Notes under the pieces: generated by a model
Database searches by the model: none
Told to the model about the DNA's origin: nothing
What the model saw: only the letters and a program-made list of their open reading frames with translations
Translations under genes and position numbers: made by a program
DNA from: Aquilaria yunnanensis
Taxonomy: Eukaryota; Streptophyta; Magnoliopsida; Malvales; Thymelaeaceae
Direction of reading: 5' to 3'
NCBI GenBank assembly: GCA_039654915.1
Contig: CM077594.1
Span: forward strand, 105,786,893-105,850,892
DNA length: 64,000 bases
Shown: one piece after another, positions 45,101-57,310 of the stretch
Numbering within the stretch: position 1 is the first letter of the stretch
How the letters are laid out: the number at the start of each line of letters is the position of its first letter

Positions 45101-47624
45101 TAATTGTTAAGATGTTTACATCTGTGTATGTGTGTGTGAAATGTACTAAATGCGGTAATAAATTATAATAATAACAATTTTTAATTAAAATAAATATAGA
45201 ATCTTAAAAAAATATTATTAATTTGAAAATGAGGAAGAAGAAGGAGAAATGAAAGAGGAGGAAGAAGAAAGAGAAGGAGAAATGAAGGAGGTATCAATAT
45301 AAATGAGTTATCAACAAGTTTTTAATATGTCTAAGTTTAAGCTATTTGTTTAAATTAAGAGAGAAAAAACTAAAATTTAGCTTATAAATCTAATTTTGTT
45401 TAAATTATATACTAAACTTAAAATTTATTTAGACTTGACTTCATAACAATTTAAACAAGTCACAAATGAGATTTAAACTAAACCGAAGTACCAAACTTAG
45501 CTGTTAAATTATTCTTTTTTTTTTTTGTCTTCTCATCCATGTCGATGGTGGCTATGTGTTCATTTGAAGAATCTTAAAAGAGGGGGTGGTGGTGGTCGTG
45601 GTGGTGCCGTGGCCGGGATAGTCGGATAGGTGTGCCGCCTCTCTTTTTGAAAATGAATAGCCAGCTGTTATATAACCAAGTAAAGTCGATAGAGAAGTTG
45701 ACTTCCCACCATTTGGTTTAAGTGTTAAGAAGGAATAATCGTCAAATTCAACTTAATAATTAATTAAACTGCTGGTTTACTTAATACTATATTCCTAACG
45801 GATAATTAATTCTGGCTTCCGAATGTGGGCGGTCAACGAGCAAGGCAATTATTTATCTCATTTGTCATGCCCATTTTGTTTGAATATTCTCTGGGCCAAC
45901 AAATTATAAAGAGTGTTTGAAAAATAATACAGCTCCACTAGCAAAGAACTAATCTTTTTCAGCATCACTCTTTTGACTTTTGCTACATTAATTTCTAGCT
46001 CTCCCACTCTACTAGTCTAATTTTGACCGCCACTTTAATTTCTTCATTTCCATTTCCCCTTTATTTTTGGTTCTACTTCTACCCACCCATCCAAACCCAA
46101 TAGAAAAATCTCCTCTTCTCATCCATGTAGTGCCTCGTATATTAGTTTAGTCTTGATGTCGACTAAAATGTTTTTGATTTTTAATAAAACAAAAGAAATA
46201 TGGCGGATATTTATACCAGCAAAAACAAAGACAAAAAACAAAAGGAGTACGGTGGGGCTTTGTGGATACTCCAGAATCACCACTTACCTTCTTTCCCAGG
46301 TTTTTAATATTACTATTAGTTTATTACCGCTAGATTGTACCCTGTAACTCATACATATAATGTTTTACTGCATATTATTACTGATTTCATAAAGAATATT
46401 AAAATATTATTTTAAGATAAAAATGTTAAATATAATTTTTTAACCTTTTTATATGTATTAAAGTTGTTTTCATCATAATTTTTTCAATATAAATAAAATA
46501 TATTTATGAATTAAATTTACCTTGCTAAATGTTACATATAATACATCTAACTTGTGAAAAATTGTCCTTAGCTCCACAGGTAGGTTGGCAATAGAGGGCC
46601 CAAGACAGCATGTCAAGGTTCTAGTGGCACCGCATTCCCCATAAAAATCAGATAATCTAAAACTGGTTAAATTATAGTCTAAATTTGCCAGAGTTTTATG
46701 AGGCAAATACTTCACTCTCTAAGCTTTTCTTTAGTAGATTCTCATGTCTTATACCTGAAATGATTCTGATTACCAAAAGAAATAAAAACTTGTGAAAATT
46801 TTGCTCACCAAAGTAATTGTTGCTAGCAGCTCTAAGGTGATCAGGTGAGAAATAAACATCACATGAAAATTAAAATAAAACAACAAATGAAATGAGAGAT
46901 AAAAGAGAAAAAAAAAAAAAAAAGAAGAAGAAGTACAACAATTTACACTTTATGAAAGTTGTCTCTCAATAATTTTAATTTTTCTAGATTTTTTTTACTG
47001 TTATTTAACATATAAAAATACTGCTATACATTTATATAAAGGAAAAGCTGCTAATTTCAACTATTCGACTATGATTATTGGGCTATTTAGGCTTGGATGT
47101 CTCACAGGTTAACATCATTCTCTTAAAAATGGTACTTGTATCTTAATTTTTTTTCAGTTTTTAATAAAATCTTTCTACACAGGAAAAAAACTAGAGGATG
47201 GTAACCATATGATTTAAATTATAATTTCAAGAGTTTTTTTTTTCAGATAATGTAAAAAAAATAAAAAATTTGTATATTTTCAAATAACAAGAAAAATTGT
47301 AATACCAACTAAAATTCAGAATATAACCATAAGTTGTCCTAACATTAACTAGTCGCACTTGGCCCACCATGCAAAAGAAAAAAAAAATGCTAGCATCTCA
47401 AATATTATTTCGCCATGTTTCCTTCATTCCTCCTTGTACTTTGTACTGGGCACCCGGACGAGAGAAAAACTCGCAGCCGGAAGTTGAAAGTTGAAACTTC
47501 AAATATGCATCTTTGAATCACGATAGCGGATAATGGAAACCGCCTCGAGTACGCTACCGAAATTTGATTATTTTAATTAGATTAAAATGCGTCCAATATT
47601 ATCATACCACATAATTTCAGAAAA
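45101..47624. other. Intergenic, nothing confident
   Basis: No gene supported. Purine tract at about 45233-45290. About 47060-47330 shows a right-end pattern like the family G MITEs (TTTCAGATAATGTAAAAAAAATA...) but no clean left end. Poly-A near 46910. Confidence 0.45.
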
Positions 47625-48706
47625 GGAAAAAATAACAAAAACCCCTCTATTTTAAATGCGTGTACTTTTCTCCGATCAAGTTAATACTGTTAATGATTTT
47701 TACCACAAAAAGAACAAAAATGTCAAATTTTGCCCTCCTAACATTCTTCTCTAGAAACTTTACCCCCAACTACTAAAACTCATTCAATTCAAACCAATTA
47801 ATATGAAAAAAAAATCAACCAATAGATAATCAAACAGACATTCAATTGGGTTGTGTGTTTCTCCTACTCAATTTCATCGGCCCTCCGATTTTTGGACCCT
47901 CCACTATTTCTACGCCAAAATCAACCAGACATCTTCCATATGCTCGCCAAAATTGACGCCATTGAGGTATGATTGCTCATCTGTGTTACAAAAAGGAGGA
48001 TTGTAGTTCGGAGGATGGGTCATTTGGTTCCAGTTCCTGTCCTTGTCATAATCGTTCCCATTCCAGCGCTAGCAGACATCACGTCATCCTCATCCGCAAC
48101 ATAGTGGGTGGAGAAGTCAAAAGCCGTCTTCAAGCGCCTCCGTCAACCTCATCATCGTCACCATATTTGAGCGCTTACGCCGTCCTCGTCACCGTCTTCT
48201 TTGCCACTGAGGAATCTCTTGCCTCCACCCTCTTCATTTCCCCTCCAGTCCACTCCTTCACTGTCTTCCTCCTTGAGGTCCTCGATAAGCCCCTCCCCTC
48301 CCCCCCACCCGCCATCGCCCTATTTCACTCCAGGGGAGAAGACTGTGAACCTGGACATCCCGTTTGATGATCTGGAGAAGGAATTGTTTGCGTTTTGTTC
48401 TTCGGTTTATGGGTTCTTTTCTTGGTGCTCATTAAATTAGAAAGAAAATGGAAAAAGTAAAAATACCAGAAATGAGAGTAGTCTAACAAGAGAGATGAAG
48501 AAGAGATGCAAGATTCCAAATTGTTTTGATTTTTTTTTTTTTAGATTAATTGGTTTTATTTGAAAGGATTTTAGTTGTTGGGAGTAAAATTTGTAGGGAA
48601 GAAAGGTAAGGGGATAAAGTTAGATATATATTTTTTTTTTAGTAATGATAAATGACAGTTTTAACTTGGTAGGAGGTAAGCGCAGCTATTTGAAATTGCA
48701 AATTGC
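47625..48706. mobile_element. Long-TIR (Mutator-like) element with GC-rich interior
   Basis: TIRs of about 150 bp: the block with AAATGCGTGTACTTTTCTCC, AAGTTAATACTGTTAATG and ACTTTACCCCCAAC at 47655-47780 is mirrored at 48570-48700 (complements AAATAGCTGCGCTTACCTCC, AAGTTAAAACTGTCATTT, TTTTACTCCCAAC). The interior 47940-48370 is GC-rich, with a 132-codon + frame (47969-48367) of no recognised family. No transposase and no clear TSD. Same architecture as MULE-1 and MULE-2. Confidence 0.6.
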
Positions 48707-48719
48707 AATAGAAACAAAA

Positions 48720-48879
48720 CCGTAGATTTCACCAAACCCAAACCCAAGGAGGGGTTTTTGTAATCTTCCTTTTGGGAAAAGAATCTGTCACCGTCACGAT
48801 TGAACAGAGGTTTAGTCCTGGAGCTGGAATCCCTTAAAGTGAGCTGACGAAGTGCGTTCGTAACTACTCTACCTGCCAC
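48720..48879 (-). pseudogene. Coding-like fragment at MULE edge, not identified
   Basis: The minus-strand frame reads VVTNALRQLTLRDSSSRTK then FNRDGDRFFSQKEDY before running into the MULE terminal repeat. Composition (Arg/Ser/Leu, no acidic residues in the first 20) resembles a mitochondrial presequence followed by a charged part, but there is no ATG in frame (the frame starts at GTG) and I do not recognise a family. It could be an exon remnant preceded by a CAG acceptor-like site. May equally be chance. Confidence 0.25.
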
Positions 48880-48899
48880 TTTGAATTGTATTCTACCTT

Positions 48900-49726
48900 T
48901 ATATACTCCAAGGGTCCCTTAACTTAGTCAACTTGTATGACTTAGTTCCTTAATTTGAACTCGGCCTATATTGGTCTTATAACTTTGCAACTTGACATAT
49001 GTTGGTCCCCTAACTTTGCGACTTGTAACAAGTCAGTCCATCGCCTTATGTGCCATGGCGCCATGGCACCCTTTTGAATGTTTAACAAATATGGGGACGA
49101 AAATATACAATAAGGGAAACATGAAGGATTAACATAGCATTGCAACCTCACAAAAGCAAATAGAAATTGAGATAATGTGCTGTTTTTTTTTAAACTACTC
49201 CATCGCGCATTCGTAAAAGGCTCCATCCCACAAATTATGGTAAAAAAGAGCCGTTTAAGAGGAGTTTATATGGATAAGGGTGAAAAATGAACTAGATCTT
49301 AGTTCAAGTTATATTCAATTTAATGTTTATTTATAGCATGTTTAATTGTTATTATGTCAAATCTGAATGGAATTTTAAGCTTGATATATAATTCAAACAA
49401 AAGTCAATTTGTTTATTACTCGACTCAGTTTAATTTTAACTTTTTTTCTTAATTTAAGTAAATATCTGGATTTCTATAAATTAAAATTTCTTTCATAACT
49501 CTTTTATATTATTTTTAATCCAAATAAAAATAAATTATCAAGCTCGATAAATATGTTAAGCCAAACATGATAAACTTACTATTCCGCTCAATTCGGTCCA
49601 TTTTCAACACAATAGTTAGAAATTTGTCTTGTTCTCACTTTTATAGTTAATAGCTCGTTGTTTTTTTTATTTTTTTGGCATCTACATGTGATCTCATCAA
49701 CAATGAGGCATTGATGACAATGATCA
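48900..49726. other. Intergenic with possible MULE end
   Basis: 48905-49065 has the rhythm 'ccttaacttagtcaactt...cccctaactttgcgacttg' seen in Mutator-type terminal repeats, but the partner arm was not found. No gene. Confidence 0.35.
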
Positions 49727-50417
49727 AGGGATGTTAATTTGCACCTTACCCGAGGATACCCAACCCTACACAACCCCAGTTCAAATTTTTTTTTATAATA
49801 CAATCCATCGGGGTGTGAGCAGAATGCGGGTTTAGCTGGTCACCCACCAATATATAGATTTATTTTATGAATTTTATGGGTGTGTATATGTATTTGTGTA
49901 TTTGTTATGCATTTATTTATATGTGTGTGTGTATACATTTATGTGCATATTATTATATAAAATATTAAATAAATATAATAAAACTACTTAAATCTAATTT
50001 GAATTGAAACCACACATGCACACAAAAATCCAAATTAGCCATTGTCCCAGTTCGCCTCTCCCAGTCTCCTTCCTTGCCTTTCGGCTCTTGTATTACTCGA
50101 ATCAATTGTTGTTTAGACAATTATTTTTTTTTCGTTTCTTTCAAACATATTTATTGTTGTTGTGTTAAAAATTTATTGTAGTTTGCAAGTTAGAATTCTC
50201 TAAGTTTCATGTATATTTTTTTTTAATTTCATATGTAACAATTTGACAGATTTGTGGGGTCGAAAACCCGTATCATACTCACCAATGTGCAAGTATGGTA
50301 TGGGTTTAGAAAAACCTACCTAATAAGGGTTGCAGGTAAGATTTGTGTATAAATTATATTGCGAAACAAGTTCTAGAATTGCACAACCTTACCCGAACTT
50401 GCTTGATTGACATGTCT
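49727..50417. mobile_element. hAT-like TIR element, 691 bp
   Basis: Left AGGGATGTTAATTTGCACC and right (complement) AGACATGTCAATCAAGC, each followed by a 'TTACCCG/CGGGTAA' motif. Flanks AATGATCA (49719-49726) and AGTCATCA (50418-50425) match at 6 of 8 positions. No transposase. Confidence 0.55.
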
Positions 50418-50425
50418 AGTCATCA

Positions 50426-52379
50426 CCTTCTATCTAACTAGCGAGACAACTTGACATCTCACCAGTCACCACCAGCTTGAGTAAAACACCATTTGCTTCG
50501 ATTTTTACCCTCCCAAGTGGTTAGATCTTTCTATTCATTATTTATATTTTCTTAATGGAAGTTCTTCACAAACTTATTTTTCTCTCATCGAGATGAATTT
50601 AATTTTAATCAATCACATTTCTGTTTCAAATGACAAATTAGTTTTAAAGGGGAAAAAAAAAGGTAAAGCAAAGGTCTCTGCTATTTATCGTGCCATGCAC
50701 TTCCGAATTTCAGCATGAAATTAATGAACAACCTAGGCCCTATTGCTCCTGCTTCTCATAAATTCTCCATCAAGTACTAATCTCAGTTTCAGTTGACATA
50801 GAACTGCCCTGCTTGCCCACATCAGCGGCAGTGTTGATGATGTTGTCGACAACAAGGAAGATGAGGACTGGGAAAGGAAAAGGGAAAGGAGAAGAACTAG
50901 GGATTCGATCTCCCGACGGTCGATTTGAACAATATGAAAGTTACCTATATTAGGATTAGGAATAGGTGTTGAAGCACCACACCATGCATCCAGACCGCCT
51001 GCCGAGTTCATCATGCTCCAGGATTTCTTTATGTTTTGGGAAGTGCACAAAATGCTTTGCCAATCCATGTTTTTTTTCTTCTTGTTTATTTCAGTTCCCA
51101 ACCTTCTCAAACATTAGTATAGTGGTTAGATTGAGAAGTTATGAAATTAAGAGATTAAAATAGGCCAAGTTAAAAGAGTTGTAGGAGACAGTAAGTTAAG
51201 ATTTAGGCCTTAAATTAATGAATTGTTGGAGGGTGAAATCAGAAAAAATTTGGCAAAAGGGGCAAATAAACCATTGATCTTTTCATATCAACGTACATTA
51301 TCCACATTTTTTTACAATTAAATTGCCCATTAATGTTTGTGATTGAGTGAAATCTAATAACTATTGTTTTAAAAATTGGGTAAATTAGCCACTTGCGCAA
51401 CTTATGGAGAGAATATTCTATTTTCTCTAAAATATTCTGTTTTGTTAATGCTACATAATTACTATCCTTCTAAGTAAATTAGAACACCTATTTTTGAACT
51501 ATTTAATTCATGCACATAGGCCCTTAAACTATAAATTATGCATGAAAAACCATTTCCCCCTAAACAGTTACTTTGACTGCACTTCTTCCCTCAGGCGGGC
51601 TCGAAGCCCTAATTTGTTGTTGGCGACAATATTGATCAGCACCGGAGGAAGATTGGTAAGCTGTGCCTTACCATAGAACTTCATCTTTCGTAAGCCTAAA
51701 TTCTTTGATGTCGTGTCATGAAACTTCATCGTTAGAAAGGGTCATCATCAGAATAAGCATTCTCAAGATTAGTGGCGGTAGGGTCATCATCACCTAAGGA
51801 GCGGGTGAGGAAATTGAAAATGTAGCACTGGATAGGGAAAAACTTGAAATTAGGGGAGTTTGGGCAGTATTTGTATTATTAAACAAAAGTTTGGGAACAA
51901 AGTTACAAGTTTTCCTTTTTTGTTTATACACAAATTTGTCACGTATATAGCCATATTTGTCGCTACATCATCTAGATTTATCACATTATCACACAGCTGG
52001 TCAAACGTTCCTACAGTAACTAATATTAGCTCAATCACAAATATTAATAAATAATTTAACTGTAAAAAAAAATGATAGATGATATATACTTAAATGAAAA
52101 GATTAATAATTTATTTACCCATTTTACCGAAAAAATTTTCTCCAATGAACATACGCATTGACTTGACGCACACATGCTACTGTAACAGTGTAACCAGTCG
52201 CGATCCAACCAATGCTACTGTAGACTACAGCGTAGGGTGGACGACTAAACTGAGTAGTAACTATCAGTCCATTTCCTTGTTCTTATCCGGGTCCCTGGGG
52301 ATGTTACCTTCCTGGAATTGGAAATTCCATTATTTGGGCAAACATTGATTCCAAAGGTAATCATTCATCTACCATCCAC
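50426..52379. other. Intergenic, nothing confident
   Basis: No gene supported. The minus frame 50733-51110 has low-complexity Leu/Ser parts and no domain. 51240-51420 has MULE-end-like wording without a partner. Confidence 0.4.
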
Positions 52380-52682
52380 TTCATTTCAACTTAATTTAAA
52401 ATAATTTTTTTTTTATTTTTTTTATTAAAATTAATTTTATTTAAAAGCTAACATTATGTAAGAATAATAATCCAATGAAAATATAATTTTTATAATTTTT
52501 TTAAATTTATCTAACTTTAGCAATAAAAAAAATTTATAAAAATTTAATAATATCATAAAAATTTATTTTTAAATGAATTATTATATCGATATAATATTAA
52601 CTTTCAAATGAAATTGGTTTGGAGTTAAAAAATAAAAATAAAAAAAATTATTTTAAATTAAGTTAGTTTAAGTTAAAATGAA
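52380..52682. mobile_element. Foldback MITE, family F, copy 4
   Basis: TTCATTTCAACTTAATTTAA at the left and complement TTCATTTTAACTTAAACTAA at the right. Shares the internal TTAAAAGCTAACATTATGTA segment with the other copies. 303 bp, the most diverged copy. Confidence 0.7.
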
Positions 52683-54224
52683 CTAAGAGTAAGTTTTTTA
52701 ATTTTTTTTTACTTTAATTGGTTTCGATGCAAGTGACCTTATAGTCCTCCGAGTCTTTGACAATATTTGCATTTATTATAACTATATTCTAAAAACTGTG
52801 AGTTTTGCACTGTTTATAAACACTGACAAACACTATTCATGAAAAGTGCCGATTCCTTTTTTTTTGTCTCTCTCTCTCTCTTTTTAACTTTTCTAACGGA
52901 TATGATTTACTCTTTTTGAAGTTCTATCCCCTTTTTTCAAAGAAATCGTGTCCCTGGGGCATGTGTAGTAATTTTGTGAGTGTCAACGTGGTTCACTTTT
53001 TCTTATGGTTAAACTATGATTTCAGTCCCTGAATTTCTTTCTGTTCCCATTTCAGTCACAATATTCGACCCTGTTATATTTTAGTCTCAAACTTAATAAA
53101 TAATAACTACTTAACCATATCCTTTTTATGGCTCTTTCGGTCTTGAATTTTTATTTTGTTGTTTTTTCATATACTATCTTCTGGAGCAAAATATTGGTCA
53201 CTATCAATTAATACCTAAACCCTTTTCATTTCATCTCTTCATTTCTGAATTTTTTTTGCCAATTTTTTCTTTTTCTTTTAATCTTTATTACTTGAGTTTT
53301 GTAAAATGAATTATTTAATTCAAGAGTTATATGGTTTAATAAAGAAATTTTGTCCATAACTGCTAAAATTAAAAGTAAATTTTTCTAACTAAATTTTTTA
53401 TTAATATATTGAAATTTAAATTGATAGGAGGTGAAATTTTTTAGTGAATTTTTCTTTAGTGACACAAAAAATACTCATCATTTCAAAGCATGTACATGTG
53501 TTATATTTTTATCATAACCGCTCATTTGAATAATAGGAACATGATATAAAAAACACCCAACTCAAAATTAAAATAAAGTAAAATTTTAATTTATGAACAT
53601 AAGTTTATGGCTAAGAATTTTTTAATTATTTATTACTGATATTTATTTTAATAACAAGTTTAAGAAAAAAATATCTACTACAAAGTACTGGTAAAAAATT
53701 AGCTTCGTTTTTTCTAATTTTGGAGCACTTGTAGATCCTCGTTTCGGCAATCAAAAGACACGGCTTCAAGAATTTCCAAAGCAAGCAAGCTCGCTTCACG
53801 GGCTAAAGTTCCTCACATACATAATATGCTCAATTTGTCTGGCAAAAACTCGATCACTTAACCTTTTTTTTTTCACTAAAATTTGACTTAGATATTTTCA
53901 TGATAATCTGCATTTGTAAAAGTTCTTAAAAATTATAGCTAGAAGCAATAGACTTTAAGGTTCCATTTTCATATAAAAAATTTATATTTTTATAAGAAAC
54001 TTTAAAAAAGTAAAATCATTAATTAATTGTTATGAATAATAAAGGCAATAAGTTTGGTGAGATAGAGAGAGTCATATATTACTCCATATTTTGTATTTTC
54101 ATCCCTAGTGCAACTTATTACATTATTCACAGAAAAATGGATCCAATGGTCTCCCACAGTAACCAACCTTCGGGTTATAACAATCCTATTTATTAATATT
54201 TAGGGTCAATACCATTCCCTCTAT
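52683..54224. other. AT-rich intergenic DNA
   Basis: No gene. Simple CT run at 52867-52882. Text like 'aactatgatttcagtccctgaatttc' (53010-53090) resembles a MULE end with no partner. Confidence 0.45.
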
Positions 54225-55600
54225 TGACACCCAATTTTATCTACGTACTAACTTTCATTTATTTTTAAGTTAGAAAATTTAGTTTATTGGACATTTTTTG
54301 TTTTCGGGGGCAATTTGGTTATTTTGGTCATTTTATAAGTTAAGAAGTTGGTAGGATTATGTGTATTTAAATTTTGTTGTATTATGAATTTTTAGAAATT
54401 TAGAATGGTTATCTAGGATAGAAATATGAATTAATTTAGTTTATGCACTAATTTGGAGTGCTAAAGGTTTTCTAAGGTCAATTTAGGTAAAAGAGAAATT
54501 TTTTGGTGGCAACCGAGAATTTTTAGAAAGTTTTAGGCAAAATTGAAAATTTTGGGGCAAATCTGCTAACTCCTAAGAGTTTGAGAAAAATCTGACAAGT
54601 TAGTGAAATTTTGGGTGAAATCTGGCATTTTTTATAAAATTTTGTGCTAATTTGATAAATCCTAAAAGTGTTGAGTGGAATTGAAATTCCGTACAGAATA
54701 TTGGGTTATATCAGCAACTCAAGACTTTTTCTGGACTTTGACTAATATTTTAGCCAGATACCATCATAAAAAATTTAAACTTTGTTAAACTTGATTTGGA
54801 TGAGTTTAACCTCTCAAAACCTTATTAATCATGTCCATGCCTCCCCTAGAATAAATAGTATAAATGTGGTACACCATTTGAGAGAAAAAAGAGAAAAGCT
54901 GGGAAGTTAGAAAAAGGTCAAAACTACCGCTTTAGTCCCTGGTCTTACCTCTCTCCTTCCTACAAACACTAAACATCCCTTTTTGCCGCCGCCACCCTTG
55001 AAGCTTCGGCTCCCCTGTCCGACGCCACTCCAGCTACCGCCGACGGCCGTAGCCGGACTCCCCTGTTGCAACCCACACCGTGCTACCGTCCCCAATCGTT
55101 TTCTCGCCGTCGTTCTTGCTAGGCAGAAAGGAAAAGAAGCTCGCGTTTTCAACCGCCGTCATCCTCCTCCTCGGTCAACCACCGAGCCCCACCACTTTTG
55201 GCCATCCGCACCTCCGGGAGTTTCTACTACCTTCGCCGTCCAACCCCTGCTGCCCGATCTTTTCGAAAGCGCCGCCGCCGAGGAAATTGAAGCTGAACTC
55301 GACCGCAACCCACCTTCGACCTGCGCGCCCGACCAGATCCATCAACTGACTCAGTCGAGCCTTCCTCTCTTTTGGGCATAACTCCTGTTAGTCCCTGGAC
55401 TTTTTGTTTCGTTCATCTAGATTACTACATTTTTTCTTATTTTGCATATTAGTCACTGACAGCAAGTTTTTATTGTTTGTTTTTCTTTGTTTTCTTTGCT
55501 TATTTGTTTTGCATTAAACTTAGTTATTAAATTTGCATAGGGGAACAACGTAGGAGATTAATTTGGTTTTTCACTTCTATGTTTATTTTTAGAATAGTTT
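54225..55600. mobile_element. Possible solo-LTR-like block
   Basis: Starts TGACACCCAATTTTATC, similar to some Ty3/gypsy LTR starts. It contains a TATA-like AATAAATAGTATAAATG at 54850, a GC-rich island (54920-55380) with frames on both strands, and then T-rich sequence like a polyadenylation region. A right end and a 5-bp target duplication could not be fixed, so this is tentative. Confidence 0.25.
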
Positions 55601-55639
55601 AATTTTAATTCCCATAATGCATCTAAAGGTTAATAAACA

Positions 55640-56530
55640 TACTCCCTCCATCCCATATTCTTTACACCTTTTTCTTTTTTAGGTCGTCCTAAATTCTTTG
55701 CATTATTTCCTTATTTAGTAAGGTTTTTACATCTAAAATACCATAATACGCCTCTTTTAACTCTATTACTAAAAAGCCAAAAGTTAAGTTTCTCTCTTGT
55801 CTCTCTTTCTTTCTTCATCTGCAGCAAAGAATTAGAGTTTAGCTCTATCAATTCACTCTGATGATGATGATTTCCGACCATGGGTAGGCTTTGATTTTGT
55901 AGATTGAGATGATTTTGGACATTGGTCAGTAAAAAATCAAGTTGATAAGTAAGCGGCCTTGTCAGAAAACTAGTAGGAGATCAAGTTGATAGCCTTGTCT
56001 GAGGAGGTCGAGGTGAGCAAGGAGAGATCGAAGTGCAATTGAAGGAGATCAACATGATATGACCAACTGATCGATGGGTCCCGAGGGCAAAGAGCGGTGG
56101 AGATTATCAGCCAACGGAGGCAATAAAGGCAAAGGACGCAATGAGAAGTGGCAGAGATCAAGGTACCAAAAGCATCATAGGATCTGTAGGTGATGGCATT
56201 GAATCGATCAATGATGGGGAGGCGAAAGGTAGATCCACGATTCACGCGCGTGGGGTTCTCGAGCTGGTTGCTTCTATTAGCAATTAGTGTTGTTGGTTAT
56301 TGAGTTGGTTGCTCCAATCAACAATTCGCGTCGTGGGTTCATTGAGCAAAGGAAGAAAGTGAGGATGGAGGCGATGAGCCAAGGCAAAGATGAAGGTGGC
56401 AGGGGGCGATGATGAAGGTGGAGGCTGGGAGGTGAAAGTCGAGACAGGTGCTTAGGGGAGAGATGGACCAGACGACAGATGGATTCCATGGGTAAAACGA
56501 GAAGAAAATGAGAAAAAAAAAAAAAGAACT
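55640..56530. mobile_element. Stowaway/mariner-like terminus with GC-richer interior
   Basis: TACTCCCTCCATCCCATATTCTT, trimmed to its first bases, is a terminal repeat closely like that of 14581-15250. As there, it is followed by TTTGCATTATTTCCTTATTTAG-like sequence and then a purine-rich, less AT-rich interior (55970-56480). The opposite end was not found, so this is probably truncated. Right boundary is a guess. Confidence 0.45.
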
Positions 56531-57019
56531 CCTAAAACTTTGTGCCAAAATTATTGGTTAGGCAATTGCAAAATACCTAACAAATTTTTAAGAATCCGTT
56601 TCTGGTGGATTTGATAAAATCTCGAGGTGGATTATTCGTTCAAATTTGATTGGTTTAATAAGACTCACAGTTTTGAACAAGATGTCCCTTTTTAATTCTT
56701 TGTGGATTTGGTAAAATGCCTATATTTCAAAGATATCTAGAATTTTACATCCGGTTGGTCTGGTAAGATATAGGTTTGGAATTAAGTTAAAATGAAACAT
56801 AACTAAATAAAATTCATTAAAACTATTTTATCAATGATTAGGTAAACAAACAAGAATGTAGGAAGGGGAGAATTGAACCTCCATGGTACCAATTTTTTTG
56901 CACTATAATAAGGTTATTTTACCGTAACCGAGTCATGATATTAGAATTTCTAGTGAACCATAACAAGTATCTAGTCGATCTATATGCAAACAAATTGGTG
57001 GCGATTTCTCAAAACACAT

Positions 57020-57310
57020 TGATACACCCCCTAGGTTATAAATGATATTACATTTTGCTTTCTCCTATTTAAAAAATATACACTTTACCCATTGTCCTAT
57101 TATAATTTAAAATGTCCATTAAAGATAAAAAAAAGTATCATATAAACTGAAATTATTGGAAGGTGACCACCATGTGATTTAAGCTAAAATTTCAGAAGCT
57201 ACTGTTAGACAGTGTAAAAAAAAGTAAGGGCAAAGTGTACATCTTTAAAATAGCTAGGGACAAAGCATAATATCATCTAAACCTTAGGAGAACTGTGATT
57301 AAGCTTAATA
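57020..57310. mobile_element. TIR MITE, family G, copy 4
   Basis: ACACCCCCTAGGTTATAAAT at the left pairs with complement GTTCTCCTAAGGTTTAGATG at the right, both followed by GATATTA and a 'TACACTTT(A/G)CCC' motif. About 290 bp. Confidence 0.55.
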
